Of a stretch of 64,000 nucleotides of DNA, positions 26,545 through 35,319 are shown piece by piece. The notes below the pieces were generated by a model, which was not told the DNA's origin, did not search any database, and saw nothing but the letters and a program-made list of their open reading frames with translations. Position 1 is the first letter of the stretch, and every line of letters starts with the position of its first letter. The DNA comes from Clostridium_B lapidicellarium (GTDB lineage Bacteria > Bacillota > Clostridia > Clostridiales > Clostridiaceae): contig NZ_JBGFFE010000016.1 of assembly GCF_041224415.1 (NCBI RefSeq), positions 7,385 through 71,384 on the forward strand, given 5' to 3'. Both the position numbers and the translations under genes were made by a program.

Positions 26545-27393
26545 TTATTTTTTATAGTCATAGAATCCTTTTCCGGTCTTTCTTCCAAGCCACCCGGCTC
26601 TTACATATTTCCTGAGCAGCGGATGAGCCCTGTATTTGGAATCACCAGTCTCTGTATAAAGTACATCCATTACGGCAAGACATACATCAAGTCCTATAAG
26701 ATCTCCCAATTCCAAAGGTCCCATCGGATGATTTGCACCTAACTTCATGGCCTTATCTATGTCTTCCTTCGAAGCTACACTTTCAGCCAGTATACCTACG
26801 CCTTCATTTATCATAGGTATTAATATCCTATTTACAATAAAGCCCGGAGCTTCAGCTACCTCTACAGGGTCTTTGCCTATGCTTATGGCAACTTTTTTAA
26901 CCTCATCAAAAGTATCCTGTGACGTAGCCATTCCCTTTGTTATTTCAATCAATTTCATAACAGGTGCAGGGTTAAAGAAGTGCATACCTATAACCTTGTC
27001 AGGCCTGTTTGTAGCGGATGCTATTTCAGTTATAGATAATGAAGAAGTATTGGAAGCCAAAATGGTACTAGGCTTACATATTTTATCCAGTTCAGAAAAA
27101 ATCTGCTTCTTTATTTCCATGTTCTCTACTGCCGCTTCTACTACTAGATCGCAATCAGCTGCCAGTTTAAGGTCAACTGTTCCTTTTATTCTAGAAAGTA
27201 TGCCGTCAGCATCTGCCTGTGTCATCTTTCCCTTGGCCACTCTTTTTCCCAGGGTCTTTTTTATTCCTGAAATTCCTCTTTCAACAAATTCATCTTTTAT
27301 ATCTCTTACTATAACTTCCACACCTTTTGATGCAAAAGCCTGAGTTATGCCGGAACCCATTGTCCCTGCACCAAGAACACATACTTTTTTCAT
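26545..27393 (-). CDS. hbd: 3-hydroxybutyryl-CoA dehydrogenase
   Basis: Reduces acetoacetyl-CoA to 3-hydroxybutyryl-CoA with NAD(P)H. 282 residues, standard. N-terminal Rossmann motif VCVLGAGTMGSGITQAFASKG (residues 4-24), then the catalytic region with GMHFFNPAPVMKLIEI, VEVAEAPGFIVNRIL, and the C-terminal dimerisation domain GANHPMGPLELGDLIGLD. Last gene of the crt-bcd-etfB-etfA-hbd operon, 28 nt after etfA. A terminator follows. Confidence 0.98.
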   Translation of the reverse strand: MKKVCVLGAGTMGSGITQAFASKGVEVIVRDIKDEFVERGISGIKKTLGKRVAKGKMTQADADGILSRIKGTVDLKLAADCDLVVEAAVENMEIKKQIFSELDKICKPSTILASNTSSLSITEIASATNRPDKVIGMHFFNPAPVMKLIEITKGMATSQDTFDEVKKVAISIGKDPVEVAEAPGFIVNRILIPMINEGVGILAESVASKEDIDKAMKLGANHPMGPLELGDLIGLDVCLAVMDVLYTETGDSKYRAHPLLRKYVRAGWLGRKTGKGFYDYKK

Positions 27394-27421
27394 CTATATC
27401 CCTCCCCTAAATTTACCTGAT

Positions 27422-28423
27422 CTATTTCATAGCTTTAATCTGGGATACCATTTCAGGTACAATCTTTCTGTAATCCCCAACTAAAGCAAGATCTGCTACT
27501 TTCATTATTGCAGCGCTTTCATCCTTATTTATAGCTACAATAAAATCACTATCCTGCATTCCTGCCAGATGCTGTATAGCTCCGGATATTCCACAAGCTA
27601 TATACATTTTAGGCCTTACGGTCTTCCCCGTCTGTCCTACTTGATATGCCTTGTCTATCCATCCATTATCAACAGTTGCACGGGAACCTGCTATAGTTCC
27701 TCCCAGGAGATCCGCCAGTTCTTTCAGGACTTTGAAACCTTCCTGGCTGCCAAGTCCTCTTCCTCCAGACACTATGACATCTGCTTCCCCTATATCCATT
27801 ACATTTTTTGCAACTTTTATCACCTGGTCTATCTTAATCTTAACATCAGAAGAGCTTACATCTGCCTTGAATTTATCTATGTCTGCAGTCCTGCTGTCAT
27901 CTTTTCCAAGTTTTTCAAAAACTCCCGGCCTCACAGTTGACATCTGGGGCCTGTGATCGGCACACTCTATAGTTGCCATAAGATTTCCACCAAATGCCGG
28001 CCTCGTCATAAGCAAATTTTTTGACTCCATGTCAACATCAAGTCCCGTACAATCTGCCGTAAGTCCTGTTCTGAGTCTGGCCGCTATCCTCGGTCCCAGA
28101 TCTCTTCCTATATATGTTGCACCTATGAGAAATACCTCTGGTTTTCTATCATTTATCAATTCACAGATGACTTTGGCATAAGCATCTGTGGTATAATGCC
28201 TCAAAAGCGGGCTGTCCGCATAGATCACCTTGTCAGCTCCATAAGCAACCAGCTCTTTAGCTGCATTGTCCATATCACTTCCAAGCAATACAGCAGTTAA
28301 TTCAACCCCTAATTTGCCTGCCAGATCCTTGCCTTTTCCAAGCAATTCCAGTGCAACTTTCTGCAGCTCTCCGTCTCTCTGTTCTGCAAATACCCATACA
28401 CCTTTGTAATCTGCTATGTTCAT
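27422..28423 (-). CDS. etfA: Electron transfer flavoprotein alpha subunit EtfA
   Basis: Binds FAD and works with EtfB and Bcd in flavin-based electron bifurcation: NADH reduces crotonyl-CoA and ferredoxin together. 333 residues. The C-terminal FAD domain is clear: VSGGRGLGSQEGFKVLKELADLLGG, GSRATVDNGWIDKAYQVGQTGKTVRP, and ACGISGAIQHLAGMQDSDFIVAINKDESA. It is 16 nt downstream of etfB. Confidence 0.98.
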   Translation of the reverse strand: MNIADYKGVWVFAEQRDGELQKVALELLGKGKDLAGKLGVELTAVLLGSDMDNAAKELVAYGADKVIYADSPLLRHYTTDAYAKVICELINDRKPEVFLIGATYIGRDLGPRIAARLRTGLTADCTGLDVDMESKNLLMTRPAFGGNLMATIECADHRPQMSTVRPGVFEKLGKDDSRTADIDKFKADVSSSDVKIKIDQVIKVAKNVMDIGEADVIVSGGRGLGSQEGFKVLKELADLLGGTIAGSRATVDNGWIDKAYQVGQTGKTVRPKMYIACGISGAIQHLAGMQDSDFIVAINKDESAAIMKVADLALVGDYRKIVPEMVSQIKAMK

Positions 28424-28439
28424 TATAAATCCCCCCTAA

Positions 28440-29222
28440 TTAAATTAAGTGTTTTTCCTTTAATTTTGAAAGTGCATATGTTACAGCTTCCTTATATGGC
28501 TTATTAACTATTTCTCCTTTTCCTCTTGCCTCTTTCGTAGCAGTTCTTCTAACTCTTGTTGGAGAACCTGAAAGTCCAAGAAGGGATTTATCTACATCTA
28601 TGTCGTCCGCATGCCATACCTTTATATCCTGCTTGAATATCTTAAATATGTTCTTCATATGCATATATCTAGGTTTATTCAGCTCTTTTATAGCTGTAAG
28701 AAGCACCGGAGTCTTCACGGTCACAGTCTCATAACCGTCCTCCAGGGCCTTTTTCACTTTTAACGTATTTTTGTCTTTAACTTCAACTTCTTCCACATAA
28801 GTCACCTGAGGTATGTGAAGAAATTCAGCTATCTCAGGACCAACCTGGGCGGTATCACCATCTATAGCCTGCCTGCCGGCAAATATAATATCATAGTCCA
28901 GCTTCTTCAGAGCACCCGACAGCGCATATCCTGTGGCACAGGTATCCGCACCTGCAAAAGCCCTGTCTGTTATAAGTATTGCATCGTCAGCACCCATTGC
29001 CAGGGCTTCCCTCAGTGCAACTTCTGCCTGGGGCGGTCCCATGCTTATTACTGTGACTTTTCCCCCTTCTTTTTCTTTTATAACCAGCGCCTCTTCGAGG
29101 GCATTTTTATCGTCCGGATTTATTATTGACGGAACACCTTCTCTTATCAATGTTCCTTTTTTAGGATCTATCTTAACTTCATTGGTATCTGGTACCTGTT
29201 TTAAACAAACAACTATATTCAT
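28440..29222 (-). CDS. etfB: Electron transfer flavoprotein beta subunit EtfB
   Basis: Partner of EtfA; in clostridial Bcd-Etf complexes EtfB holds the bifurcating FAD. 260 residues. N-terminus MNIVVCLKQVPDTNEVKIDP, with NPDDKNALEEAL, GRQAIDGDTAQVGPEIAEFL and the C-terminal LSGSPTRVRRTATKEARG. It lies between bcd and etfA with gaps of 14-16 nt, so one transcript. Confidence 0.98.
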   Translation of the reverse strand: MNIVVCLKQVPDTNEVKIDPKKGTLIREGVPSIINPDDKNALEEALVIKEKEGGKVTVISMGPPQAEVALREALAMGADDAILITDRAFAGADTCATGYALSGALKKLDYDIIFAGRQAIDGDTAQVGPEIAEFLHIPQVTYVEEVEVKDKNTLKVKKALEDGYETVTVKTPVLLTAIKELNKPRYMHMKNIFKIFKQDIKVWHADDIDVDKSLLGLSGSPTRVRRTATKEARGKGEIVNKPYKEAVTYALSKLKEKHLI

Positions 29223-29236
29223 TATAAGTTCCCCTC

Positions 29237-30376
29237 CTATCTAAATAACTTTCCTGAAATAACCATCTTCTGAACTTCTGAAGTTCCCTCGTATATTTCA
29301 GTTATTTTAGCATCTCTCATCATTCTCTCTACAGGATAGTCCTTAGTATATCCATATCCACCAAATATCTGAACCACTTTAGTAGTAACTTCCATGGCTA
29401 CGTTGGCTGCTATCAGTTTAGCCCTTGCTGCATCCACGGTGTAATTAACTCCCCTGTCCTTATTTACAGCCGCCTTATAGACCAAAAATCTGGCAGCTTC
29501 TATCTCGGTATCCAAATCTGCTACTGTCCAGCCCAAACCCTGAAATTTAAAAAGCGGCCTTCCAAATTGTTTTCTCTCTTTCATGTATTCAATAGCTTCA
29601 TCCAAAGCACCTTCTGCGATGCCGAGAGCCTGTGCGGCTATGCCGATTCTTCCACCGTCAAGAGTCTTCATTGCTATCGGGAAACCTCTTCCCTCTTTTC
29701 CTACCAGGTTCTCTTTTGGAATTATGCAGTCCTCAAATATCAACTCGGTAGTGGAAGAAGCTCTTATGCCCATCTTGTTTTCCCTTTTACCTATGGAAAA
29801 ACCCGGTGTTCCCTTTTCAAGTATAAATGCAGATATTCCATGGGTGCCCTTGCTCCTATCCGTCATAGCAAATACTATGAAGGTATCTGCAACTCCTCCG
29901 TTTGTAATGAATATTTTTTGTCCGTTTAAAACATAATGATCTCCGTCAAGGATAGCCTGGCTTTGCTGGCCCGAGGCATCAGTACCTGCATTGGGCTCTG
30001 TCAAGCCGAAAGCGCCAAGTTTTTCTCCCTTTGCCAGAGGTACCAAATATTTTTGTTTTTGTTCTTCTGTACCAAATTGTTCAAGCAGTGAAGCACAAAG
30101 CGAAGTATGTCCTGACAATATGACTCCTGTAGTGGCACAAGCTTTGGAAACCTCTTCAACAGCCAATATATAAGACAGCGTATCTCCACCTGCTCCGCCA
30201 TATTTAACTGGAAAAGGGATTCCCAGCATACCGTATTTAGCCATTTTATCCACTGTTTCCTGAGGAAATCTCTCGGTTTCATCTATTTCAGCAGCTATCG
30301 GCTTAACTTCGTTTTCGGTAAATTCATCTACCATCTGTTTTACAAATTGTTGTTCCCTTGTTAATGTAAAATCCAT
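29237..30376 (-). CDS. bcd: Butyryl-CoA dehydrogenase
   Basis: Reduces crotonyl-CoA to butyryl-CoA with electrons from Etf. 379 residues, acyl-CoA dehydrogenase family. Seen are LTEPNAGTDASGQQSQA (FAD contact), FITNGGVADTFIVFAM, GIRASSTTELIFEDC, QIFGGYGYTKDYPVERMMRDAKI and the catalytic Glu in IYEGTSEVQKMVI. It starts at ATG with GGGGG upstream and lies 49 nt after crt. Confidence 0.98.
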   Translation of the reverse strand: MDFTLTREQQFVKQMVDEFTENEVKPIAAEIDETERFPQETVDKMAKYGMLGIPFPVKYGGAGGDTLSYILAVEEVSKACATTGVILSGHTSLCASLLEQFGTEEQKQKYLVPLAKGEKLGAFGLTEPNAGTDASGQQSQAILDGDHYVLNGQKIFITNGGVADTFIVFAMTDRSKGTHGISAFILEKGTPGFSIGKRENKMGIRASSTTELIFEDCIIPKENLVGKEGRGFPIAMKTLDGGRIGIAAQALGIAEGALDEAIEYMKERKQFGRPLFKFQGLGWTVADLDTEIEAARFLVYKAAVNKDRGVNYTVDAARAKLIAANVAMEVTTKVVQIFGGYGYTKDYPVERMMRDAKITEIYEGTSEVQKMVISGKLFR

Positions 30377-30425
30377 TTATTTTACCCCCTAATATAGTTT
30401 CATACTATAAAATATAGCCTCCAAA

Positions 30426-31205
30426 TTATTTATTCTTAAAATTTTTCTCTCTTTTTTCTACAAAAGCCGTCATTCCCTCTTTTTGATCTTCTGTAGAAAA
30501 GCATTCACCAAATACTTCTGATTCGTAAGCTGTAGCTGTATCTATGTCACATTGAATTCCCCTATTTATGGCAACTTTGCTCATTCTAACAGCTATAGGT
30601 GCATTGGCCACTATTGTATTTGCCAGTTTTTTTGCTTCTTCCAGCAAATTTTCAGGTTCATATACACCGTTTACCAGACCTATTCTAAAAGCCTCATCAG
30701 CCTTTATCATTTTTGCAGTATATATGAGTTCTTTGGCCATGCCCAGTCCAACTACTCTTGCAAGCCTTTGAGTTCCTCCAAAACCCGGAGTAATTCCCAG
30801 TCCTACTTCTGGTTGTCCAAATTTAGCTTTTGTAGAAGCCAACCTTATATCGCAAGCCAAGGAAAGTTCACATCCACCGCCTAGAGCAAAACCATTTACC
30901 GCTGCTATAACGGGTTTTTCCAAATTCTCAAGTTTTCTGAAAACTTTATTGCCAAGTCTGCCGAATTTTCTTCCTTCAACAGAATTGAAATCTTTCATCT
31001 CAGTTATATCTGCCCCAGCTACAAAAGATTTCCCTGAACCAGTAACTATTACAGCCAGCACAGTATCATCTGCTGCAATCTCATCCAGAGCGCCATTTAT
31101 TTCGGTTACTGTCTCCGAATTCAAAGCATTGAGTGCCTTAGGCCTATTTATTGTAAGCAGTGCCAGTTTCCCCTCTTTTTTCAGAATAATATTCTTATAT
31201 TCCAT
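30426..31205 (-). CDS. crt: 3-hydroxybutyryl-CoA dehydratase (crotonase)
   Basis: Dehydrates 3-hydroxybutyryl-CoA to crotonyl-CoA. About 259 residues. Crotonase motifs are FVAGADITEM (oxyanion hole), NGFALGGGCELSLACDIRLAS (first catalytic Glu region) and FGQPEVGLGITPGFGGTQRLARVVG (second Glu). The frame extends five codons to a TTG, but GGGGAGGG lies 5 nt before ATG 31205. First gene of the butyryl-CoA operon, with a Rex-like site in its promoter. No thiolase gene is adjacent. Confidence 0.97.
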   Translation of the reverse strand: MEYKNIILKKEGKLALLTINRPKALNALNSETVTEINGALDEIAADDTVLAVIVTGSGKSFVAGADITEMKDFNSVEGRKFGRLGNKVFRKLENLEKPVIAAVNGFALGGGCELSLACDIRLASTKAKFGQPEVGLGITPGFGGTQRLARVVGLGMAKELIYTAKMIKADEAFRIGLVNGVYEPENLLEEAKKLANTIVANAPIAVRMSKVAINRGIQCDIDTATAYESEVFGECFSTEDQKEGMTAFVEKREKNFKNK

Positions 31206-31252
31206 ATTGACCCTCCCCAAAGTTTTAATAATTTTAATAAATTTATGATAAA

Positions 31253-31284
31253 ATTATATGATAAAATTAAATGTTTTATCGCAA
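31253..31284 (-). promoter_or_regulatory. Candidate promoter of the crt operon
   Basis: TATAAT (31253-31258) about 48 nt before the crt ATG, with TTGCGA (31279-31284) upstream. The 20-nt spacer is long, so the -35 call is weak; the -10 is good. The Rex-like site abuts the -35. Confidence 0.45.
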
Positions 31285-31287
31285 CAA

Positions 31288-31305
31288 TTGTTAATAATAT
31301 CACAA
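31288..31305. promoter_or_regulatory. Candidate Rex operator upstream of crt
   Basis: TTGTTAATAATATCACAA: the left half matches the Rex consensus TTGTTAA perfectly, the right half ATCACAA matches TTAACAA at 5 of 7. It lies next to the crt promoter and about 150 nt from the rex gene end. Rex control of crt operons is established in C. acetobutylicum. Confidence 0.65.
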
Positions 31306-31458
31306 ATATATGCAATAATAGTCAAAGTAAAATCCTTTGCTTTAACTATTATTATATACTTTGAAGTTACATATTTCAATATAAATAGTATAATTATTGC
31401 TACTTTTATCTAAAATTCAGAATTTTATACTGTACAGCTGTATTTGTTAAACAAATTT

Positions 31459-32091
31459 TTATTCCATATCATTTAACAGACAACTTAAAATCAGCAAGCT
31501 GTCACTTAAATGTACACCTTCTACTTTCACATCATCCGGAACTACCAGATCCACCGGCGCAAAATTCCAAATACCCTTTACTCCATTTTTTACCAGTATA
31601 TCACAAACTTTCTGTGCATTAATGCTCGGAACACATATTATACCTATATCTATAGTATTCTCCTTTAAAAAATCAGGCAGATAGTCAATATCTTTTATTT
31701 CAATATCTCTTATCCTAAGGCCAATGAGTTTAGGGTTTACATCAAATATAGATTTTAATTCAAACCCCAATTTTTCAAAGCCGGTATAATTAGCTATAGC
31801 CTGACCTATATTCCCTGCACCTATTATCACTGTTTTATACAATTTCACAAGGCCAAGTATATTGCATATCTGGCTATATAATTCACTTACATTATACCCG
31901 TAACCCTGCTGTCCAAAATCTCCAAAACAATTCAAGTCCTGTCTTATTTGGGAGGCTGTAAACCCTATTTTTTCACTCAATTCTTTTGAAGATATTCTAT
32001 CTACGTCGTTTTTCATCAGATCGCCTAAATATCTATGATATTTGGGCAATCTCCTTATCACAGCCATCGATATATTTTTTTTCTTATCCAT
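31459..32091 (-). CDS. rex: Redox-sensing transcriptional repressor Rex
   Basis: Senses the NADH/NAD+ ratio and represses fermentation genes when NADH is low. 210 residues: an N-terminal winged helix (about 1-80; AVIRRLPKYHRYL, SSKELSEKIGFTASQIRQDLNCFG), then a Rossmann domain with VIIGAGNIGQAIANY and ICVPSINAQ. The FDVNP segment is typical. The gene lies upstream of the crt operon on the same strand, with about 240 nt and the Rex-like site between them, the arrangement common in clostridia. Confidence 0.97.
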   Translation of the reverse strand: MDKKKNISMAVIRRLPKYHRYLGDLMKNDVDRISSKELSEKIGFTASQIRQDLNCFGDFGQQGYGYNVSELYSQICNILGLVKLYKTVIIGAGNIGQAIANYTGFEKLGFELKSIFDVNPKLIGLRIRDIEIKDIDYLPDFLKENTIDIGIICVPSINAQKVCDILVKNGVKGIWNFAPVDLVVPDDVKVEGVHLSDSLLILSCLLNDME

Positions 32092-32282
32092 AAAGCACCT
32101 CGTATTTATAAAATTTATTATCTTATCTATTATTATATTTATATAATTTATACTATTATTTAATTATATCATATGTCAATAGCTTCTTTTTCTATTATCT
32201 AATACAATATTTCAAATTAGGACTACAAAAAAGTTATCACCAATAGTAAAATATTAATGGTTAAGGAAGGTGTTATTTACTC

Positions 32283-34196
32283 ATGGTAGTTTTAAGTTGT
32301 AAGAACATCCATAAAAGCTATGGAATAAAAGTTGTACTTGAAAATGTAACTTTCAATATAAATGAAGGAGACAAAATAGGTCTCATAGGTCCAAATGGAG
32401 CTGGTAAATCCACTTTATTCAATATTTTGACCAATAAATCCAGTTATGACAGCGGAGATCTATATATAGACAAATCAAAAAACCTGGGATACCTAACTCA
32501 GCATTTGTCTTTAAATTCCTCAAATACAATATATAAAGAAATGTACACTGTATTTAAGGATCTCGTAAATCTGGAAAAAAAATTGGGCAAACTGGAAACT
32601 CTGATGAGTGAGCCCTATGACTCACATAATGAAGAGTATCATAATAAATTGATAAATGATTACACTACTTTCTCTGAAATCTATAAAAACAGGGGAGGAT
32701 ATACCTACAAGGCAGAGATAAATAAAACTTTAAAGGGTCTGGGATTTTCCGAAGAAGAATACAGCACACCCATAGATGTACTGAGCGGCGGCAAAAAAAC
32801 ACGTGTTGCACTTTGTAAACTCCTTCTTATAAAACCAGACATACTCTTGCTTGACGAACCGACAAACCACCTGGATTTAGATGCCATAGAATGGCTCGAG
32901 GACTATTTAAAATCCTACAAAGGTACTGTAATATCAATATCCCACGACAGATACTTTTTAGATGCCATAACCAGTTCAACTATAGAGCTTATAAATGGCC
33001 ATATAAATTGCTACAACGGCAATTATACCAAATACCTGGAGCTTAAAAAGAAAAATTATGAAGTCCAGCTAAAAGCATACAATATACAGCAGGAGGAAAT
33101 AAAAAAGCAGGAGGAAATCATTAAAAAATACAGATCTTTCAACAGAGAAAAAAGTATAAAAGCAGCAGAAAGCAGGGAAAAAAGGTTAAACAAACTAAAA
33201 AGAATATCCCCTCCTGACAAAGATAAAAAAATAAAAAATGTTACATTTGAAACCCGGCTAAACAGCGGAAATGATGTACTACAAGTAGAAAATTTAAGCA
33301 AGGGTTTCGACAGCAATACTCTATTTCAAAATTTAAATTTTAAAATAGAAAGAGGTGAAAAAACAGCAATTATTGGTGAAAATGGCTGTGGAAAAACCAC
33401 ACTTTTTAAAATAATTATGGGAAAAATCAAACCTGATACAGGAAAATGTCTATTGGGCAAGAATGTAAAAATAGGGTATTATGATCAGGAACAGTCCGAT
33501 TTGGATCCTGAAAACACAATTCTGGAAGAAGTATGGAATAAATTTCCCAAATTAACTGATACAGAAATACGAAATTCATTAGCAAGCTTTCTTTTCACCG
33601 GAGATACAGTATTTAAAAAAATTTCTTCTCTAAGCGGAGGTGAAAAATGCAGGATAAACCTACTAAAATTAATTTTATCTAAATCAAACTTTCTGCTTTT
33701 AGATGAACCTACAAACCATCTGGATATAAATTCAAGAGAAGCTCTGGAAAATGCACTGTTAAACTACAGCGGTACTTTGCTTGTAATTTCCCATGATAGA
33801 TATTTTTTGAATAAATCTGTAAACAGGATATATGAATTAAGTAAAGATGGCATGAAAGAATATTTGGGAAATTACTCTTATTATGTCGAAAAGAAAAAAA
33901 ACCCCTCGAGATTTGAAAATCAGGAAAAAATCAGCGGGAAAACCAAAACTCAGATGCAGCATGACAGAAGGAAGAAAAGGGATCTTGAAAAAAAACAGCA
34001 TGAAAAAAAAGCTGAAATAGAAAATATCGAGCAGGAAATATCAACTTTAGAAAATTCTCTGACAGAGTTACAAAAAAAATTGTGCCTAAAAGAAATCTAT
34101 TCCAACCCTAAAAAAAGCAGTGAAATAAACAAAAAAGTTTCAGACACACAACATAAAATAGATGGGTTATACAATAAGTGGGAAAAGATGCTGTAA
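32283..34196 (+). CDS. ABC-F family ATPase (ribosome-associated type)
   Basis: 637 residues with two ATP-binding cassettes and no membrane domain, so not a transporter. Cassette 1: Walker A GPNGAGKST (36-44), signature LSGGKKTRVAL, Walker B LLLDEPTNHLDL. Cassette 2: GENGCGKTT, LSGGEKCRINL, LLLDEPTNHLDI. A charged interdomain linker (about 240-320, Lys/Glu-rich) corresponds to the P-site tRNA interaction motif, and a C-terminal coiled coil (about 550-637) is present as in YdiF/Uup-type members. The role is probably translation factor; an antibiotic-resistance role cannot be excluded but nothing in the leader suggests it. Transcribed divergently from rex. Confidence 0.93.
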   Translation: MVVLSCKNIHKSYGIKVVLENVTFNINEGDKIGLIGPNGAGKSTLFNILTNKSSYDSGDLYIDKSKNLGYLTQHLSLNSSNTIYKEMYTVFKDLVNLEKKLGKLETLMSEPYDSHNEEYHNKLINDYTTFSEIYKNRGGYTYKAEINKTLKGLGFSEEEYSTPIDVLSGGKKTRVALCKLLLIKPDILLLDEPTNHLDLDAIEWLEDYLKSYKGTVISISHDRYFLDAITSSTIELINGHINCYNGNYTKYLELKKKNYEVQLKAYNIQQEEIKKQEEIIKKYRSFNREKSIKAAESREKRLNKLKRISPPDKDKKIKNVTFETRLNSGNDVLQVENLSKGFDSNTLFQNLNFKIERGEKTAIIGENGCGKTTLFKIIMGKIKPDTGKCLLGKNVKIGYYDQEQSDLDPENTILEEVWNKFPKLTDTEIRNSLASFLFTGDTVFKKISSLSGGEKCRINLLKLILSKSNFLLLDEPTNHLDINSREALENALLNYSGTLLVISHDRYFLNKSVNRIYELSKDGMKEYLGNYSYYVEKKKNPSRFENQEKISGKTKTQMQHDRRKKRDLEKKQHEKKAEIENIEQEISTLENSLTELQKKLCLKEIYSNPKKSSEINKKVSDTQHKIDGLYNKWEKML

Positions 34197-34202
34197 ACAA
34201 AC

Positions 34203-34235
34203 GTGCGGCAGTATTTTTCCAAAGTCCTACCGCAC
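34203..34235. terminator. Possible terminator between convergent ABC-F and thiamine-binding genes
   Basis: GTGCGG/CCGCAC stem, extended to 9 bp with a wobble on the minus strand, in the 45-nt gap between convergent stops. T-runs are weak on both sides. Confidence 0.45.
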
Positions 34236-34241
34236 TCAATA

Positions 34242-34532
34242 CTATTTCCTATATTTTCCTATTTTTTCTTCCATGGTAATCCCGGAGGGCTTATAGTCTA
34301 TTTTTACTACGGATGCCACTCTAGAGGCCCCGTATTTAACACATATATTCTGGGCCTTTTCCACTATTTTCAAAAGCCGGCTTAATTCCCCCTCCATCGT
34401 AGTCTCCATAGGTCCTACTTCATATTTAACTCCACAGGAATCTATGTACTCAATTACCTTATCAACTACTCCATAAAGCTCCTTTTCATCAACTAAAGGC
34501 AAAACCTGCAGACTCACGTTTGCCAGTGCCAT
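34242..34532 (-). CDS. MTH1187-family thiamine-binding protein (UPF0045)
   Basis: 96-residue protein of the MTH1187/YqgV family, ferredoxin-like fold, reported to bind thiamine-like ligands. Signature features seen are LANVSLQVLPL at the start, VIEYIDSCGVKYEVGPMETTMEGEL in the middle and RVASVVKIDYKPSG near the end. It follows the LytTR regulator gene by 16 nt on the same strand, so it may be the last gene of that operon. Confidence 0.87.
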   Translation of the reverse strand: MALANVSLQVLPLVDEKELYGVVDKVIEYIDSCGVKYEVGPMETTMEGELSRLLKIVEKAQNICVKYGASRVASVVKIDYKPSGITMEEKIGKYRK

Positions 34533-34548
34533 AATATCAACCTCCTAA

Positions 34549-35319
34549 CTACATTTTGAGAAGCTTCTTTAATTTTTTTACATTATTTCGGCTTATCGGC
34601 ACCTCTGATTCTTCTTCATCATCCATAACCAACTTGTAAGTGCCGTTAAACCATGAATATAATTCTTTGATATTATCTATATTCACCAAAAAACTTCTAT
34701 GAGATCTGAAAAAATTAGTTCTTTCTTCTATCTGGGCCAGGGTGTATCCTACCAGGTAACTGTCATCTTTCACCTTGACATACGTTTTATCATCTTTTAT
34801 ATAACAGTAATAGATATCATTCACATCTACCAGTATTATCTTTCCATGCCTTTCACAAGGTATTTTTTTTACAAGTTTCTTTTCTCTGTCCATCTTGTCT
34901 ATCAATTCATTCAAAATATCCTTAGGTATTTTCTCATATTCCACATTCTTATTATTTTTTTGCATAAGCCTGTCTATAGTAACTGCTATTCTGCTTTCAT
35001 CAAATGGCTTTAGCACATAATCCAGTGCATTTAGTTCAAATGCCTTTACTGCATGCTCTTCATAAGCAGTGACAAATATTATATCGATATTATCGTCAAA
35101 CTTTTTGATATTTTTAGCTACTTCCATACCATTTTTTGCTGGCATATTTATATCTAAAAATACCGCATCAGGCTTTTTTGATTTTATAAGCTCCATGCCG
35201 GTTTTGCCGTCATATGCAATTCCCTCTACAGATATGCCTTCATGCTGTGATATTATATAGCTCAGTTCTTCTGCAGCAGGTATCTCATCTTCTACAATAA
35301 CACATCTCAATTTATCCAT
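34549..35319 (-). CDS. LytTR-family response regulator
   Basis: 256 residues: a receiver domain (about 1-125) with acidic pocket EDE, phospho-acceptor Asp56 in AVFLDINMPAKNG and the conserved Lys in VLKPFDE, then a LytTR DNA-binding domain (about 150-256; HGKIILVDVNDIYYCYIKDDKTYV, FFRSHRSFLVN). Its start overlaps the end of the lytS-like gene by 8 nt, a strong sign of one operon. It resembles BtsR/YpdB/LytT. The divergent cstA genes carry 21-bp-period direct repeats, the kind of site LytTR regulators bind, so they are the likely targets. Confidence 0.93.
   Translation of the reverse strand: MDKLRCVIVEDEIPAAEELSYIISQHEGISVEGIAYDGKTGMELIKSKKPDAVFLDINMPAKNGMEVAKNIKKFDDNIDIIFVTAYEEHAVKAFELNALDYVLKPFDESRIAVTIDRLMQKNNKNVEYEKIPKDILNELIDKMDREKKLVKKIPCERHGKIILVDVNDIYYCYIKDDKTYVKVKDDSYLVGYTLAQIEERTNFFRSHRSFLVNIDNIKELYSWFNGTYKLVMDDEEESEVPISRNNVKKLKKLLKM

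Noticed and set aside
30426..31458. Thiolase gene belonging to the crt operon
   Set aside because: No thiolase frame is present between rex and crt or elsewhere in the window; the operon starts at crt.
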